Shown: positions 62,159-64,000 of the stretch, piece by piece
How the letters are laid out: every line of letters begins with the position of its first letter
Position numbering within the stretch: the stretch's first letter is position 1
Source of the DNA: Planctomycetaceae bacterium
GTDB lineage: Bacteria; Planctomycetota; UBA1135; GCA-002686595
Reading direction: 5' to 3'
DNA: 64,000 nucleotides
Assembly (NCBI GenBank): GCA_011525785.1
Contig: WYBT01000039.1
Span: forward strand, 1-64,000
Program-made: the position numbers and the translations under genes
The notes under the pieces: model-generated
The model's input: the letters and a program-made list of their open reading frames with translations, nothing else
Databases searched by the model: none
Told to the model about the DNA's origin: nothing

Positions 62159-64000
62159 ATGTTCGGTCCCAGTTTCGGACGGCGCGCCCTGTGCGCCGCC
62201 GCGATCCTGAGCGCCGCCGCTACGGCGAGCGCACAGGTCAAGATCAGTCAGGTTTATGGCTCGGGCGGCAACACCAGCGCGCCGCTCTTCAGCGACTACA
62301 TCGAGATCTACAACGCCGGAGCGCCGCAAGATCTGACCGGTTGGTCGATCCAGTACGCGTCTTCAGCCGGCAGCTTCTCGGCCGCCAACACCACCGCGCT
62401 CCCCTCGATCATTCTCGGAACCGGTCAGTACCTGCTCGTGCAACAGGGCACCGGCGGCTCGATCGTGACGGGTCAGACACCTGCGATCCCCGCGCCGCAA
62501 GCGACCGGCACGATCGCGATGTCCGGCACCGACGCGAAGGTCGCGCTCGTCAGCAGCACGACTTTCCTCCCGACGGGCACGCCGACCTACGCCGGCAACC
62601 CGACGCTGGTCGACTTCATCGGCTGCGGCACCGCGAACTGGAACGATGCGTCCGCCTCGGGCGTTGCGCACGTCGCCGCGAACAACGCGCCTCCGATGTC
62701 GACGGCGCACGCGCTTTATCGCCGCAGCTGCGGTAGCCAGGACACCAACGTCAGCAAGGACGACTGGGCCGTCGGCTTCCCCGCGCCGCGCAACACCTCG
62801 ACGCCGGTCAACGGCGGACTGACCGCCATCGGTTCGGCGCTGCCGCTGACGGTGGAGGAACTGCAGAGCGTGCGCTTCACGCTCACGCCGCAGCGCTGCG
62901 GCACGCTCGACCTGGGCGCCGGCACGACCGCGACGATCGACCTGACGGCGATCGGCGGCGGTCTCACCGCGATGCTGGACGACGGCATCGCCCCCGACGA
63001 AGTCGCCAACGACGGCATCTTCACGGCGGTGGCGACGGTCGCCGCGGCGACCACGACCGGCACCAAGAACCTGCCGGTCACGCTCGCCGACGGCGGCGGC
63101 CTCTCGGGCGGAACCTACATCAGCATCGTGGTCGTGCCGACGACCACGCCCGACAACGACAACTGTACGGGTGCGCAAGCCGTGGCCGTGCCGAGCTCCA
63201 CGAGCGGCACGTTCACCGGCGCTTCGGTCGAGTCGAACCCCTTCGTGACGTTCTCGTCCTCGCCGACCACCGGCATGACGACGCGCCGCGGCCTGTGGTT
63301 CAGCGTGGTCGGCACCGGCAACACGATGACCGCCTCGCTGTGCGCCACCGTGCCGGCGCTGGACTCGGTCATGGCCGTGTTCGCGGGCCCCTGCGACGGC
63401 ATGTCGGTCATCTCGACCGGCGATGACAACGGCCCGGCCTGCACGGGCAGCGCGGCCTCTGCGCGTTGGTGCTCGGTCGCCGGCGCGAACTACTACATCT
63501 GGATCGCGCCGTTCAGCACCGGCGCCTCGACCGTCCCCTTCACGCTCGACGTGACCGACGACGGCGTGGCCTGCGGCACGGCGCTGCCGATCCCCGGCTG
63601 CGTGGGCGTGTCGGGTCCGTTCTCCGAGACCGAAGCGGGCTACGGCATCAACAACAACGACGGCTGCGGCTCGACGCCGAACCTGTTCACCAACATCGCT
63701 GCTCCGGGCTTCCCGGGCACGACGCTGCGCGGCACCGCGCGCGGCATGATCGGCAACCGTGACGTCGACTCGTACCGCTTCCAGGCGACGGTCACCGACA
63801 CGATCACGATCCGCCTCAACACGCTGGGCACCAACGCCCAGGCGCAGCTCCAGCAGCTGACCGGCGTGGGCGGCACCTGCCCGACGACCTCCGTCGGCAA
63901 CACGACGCTGTTCGTGGCGCGCTGTGCGACGAACATCCAGACCCTCACGGCCGCGGTCGTGGCGGGCAACTGGTACGTCATCAACGTCGTGGGCGGCATC
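62159..64000 (+). CDS. Exported lamin-tail-domain protein, C-terminus off the window
   Basis: At least 614 residues are visible and the frame is open at base 64000. The ATG at 62159 has AGGAGT nine bases upstream, and a signal peptide follows (ALCAAAILSAAATASAQ). The first domain is a lamin-tail (LTD) fold: VKISQVYGSGGNTSAPL, then DYIEIYNAGAP, DLTGWSIQYAS and YLLVQQGTGG. After a short beta domain (about 235-320) there are repeated cysteine-containing beta domains of the kind NDNCTGAQAVAVP, WFSVVGTGN and YYIWIAPFS. Whether it carries the shared C-terminal module cannot be seen. Confidence 0.9.
   Translation, partial: MFGPSFGRRALCAAAILSAAATASAQVKISQVYGSGGNTSAPLFSDYIEIYNAGAPQDLTGWSIQYASSAGSFSAANTTALPSIILGTGQYLLVQQGTGGSIVTGQTPAIPAPQATGTIAMSGTDAKVALVSSTTFLPTGTPTYAGNPTLVDFIGCGTANWNDASASGVAHVAANNAPPMSTAHALYRRSCGSQDTNVSKDDWAVGFPAPRNTSTPVNGGLTAIGSALPLTVEELQSVRFTLTPQRCGTLDLGAGTTATIDLTAIGGGLTAMLDDGIAPDEVANDGIFTAVATVAAATTTGTKNLPVTLADGGGLSGGTYISIVVVPTTTPDNDNCTGAQAVAVPSSTSGTFTGASVESNPFVTFSSSPTTGMTTRRGLWFSVVGTGNTMTASLCATVPALDSVMAVFAGPCDGMSVISTGDDNGPACTGSAASARWCSVAGANYYIWIAPFSTGASTVPFTLDVTDDGVACGTALPIPGCVGVSGPFSETEAGYGINNNDGCGSTPNLFTNIAAPGFPGTTLRGTARGMIGNRDVDSYRFQATVTDTITIRLNTLGTNAQAQLQQLTGVGGTCPTTSVGNTTLFVARCATNIQTLTAAVVAGNWYVINVVGGI

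Overview
The window is a stretch of a GC-rich chromosome, most likely from a member of the Planctomycetota. Reasons: many large Sec-exported proteins share one cysteine-containing C-terminal module; an ECF sigma factor carries a long fused membrane/extracytoplasmic extension; VIT-VWA, right-handed beta-helix and NxxGxxAF-repeat proteins are present; and genes are arranged mostly as singletons with short operons. I saw no tRNA, rRNA, CRISPR array, replication origin or intact insertion sequence. Because of the base composition, very long spurious antisense reading frames cover most real genes, so starts were chosen from ribosome-binding sites, signal peptides and family lengths.

Layout. 1-10.5 kb: a phosphodiesterase/phosphatase-superfamily enzyme (cut by the window edge), a DinB-like protein, a Fic AMP-transferase with two identical palindromic sites at its promoter, a membrane-tethered ECF sigma factor, a DUF1272 zinc-binding protein, a small exported protein, a beta-helix protein and an uncharacterised helical protein. 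10.7-20 kb: three large exported proteins (double P-domain protein, subtilisin-like protease, beta-helix protein with calcium-type repeats). 20-23 kb: a PPC/DUF296 lipoprotein and a two-gene ATPase/TOPRIM-like pair that looks like a phage-defence module. 22.9-28 kb: a probable operon of PaaK-like adenylating enzyme, cysteine desulfurase, MFS transporter and HPP protein, divergent from an S51 peptidase. 28-37.8 kb: a TIR-transmembrane-WD40 protein translationally coupled to an exported TPR/Sel1 protein, an exported NxxGxxAF protein, a duplicated gene end, a hairpin element, rsmH and a second TIR protein. 37.9-50 kb: an SGNH hydrolase, a 13-repeat exported protein, gmd, a second copy of the hairpin element, a nuclease-helicase (DUF2075), a fragment of a VIT gene, an FG-GAP-like exported protein and the intact VIT-VWA protein. 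50-64 kb: an exported metallo-beta-lactamase-fold protein, two GT-C glycosyltransferases, a CPBP protease, an M28 peptidase, an MmeI-type restriction-modification enzyme, two small anchored proteins and a lamin-tail-domain exported protein cut by the window end.

How the genes fit together. Two themes dominate. One is export: six proteins end in the same roughly 130-residue module, which probably serves as a sorting or attachment signal. The other is scattered conflict or signalling genes (Fic, ATPase/TOPRIM pair, two TIR proteins, DUF2075 nuclease-helicase, MmeI enzyme). The most unusual non-coding feature is a pair of near-perfect 105-109 bp palindromic elements (37 bp common arms, 29 bp unrelated centres, one compensated base pair). 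Each sits only a few bases upstream of a plus-strand gene: rsmH in one case and the nuclease-helicase in the other.
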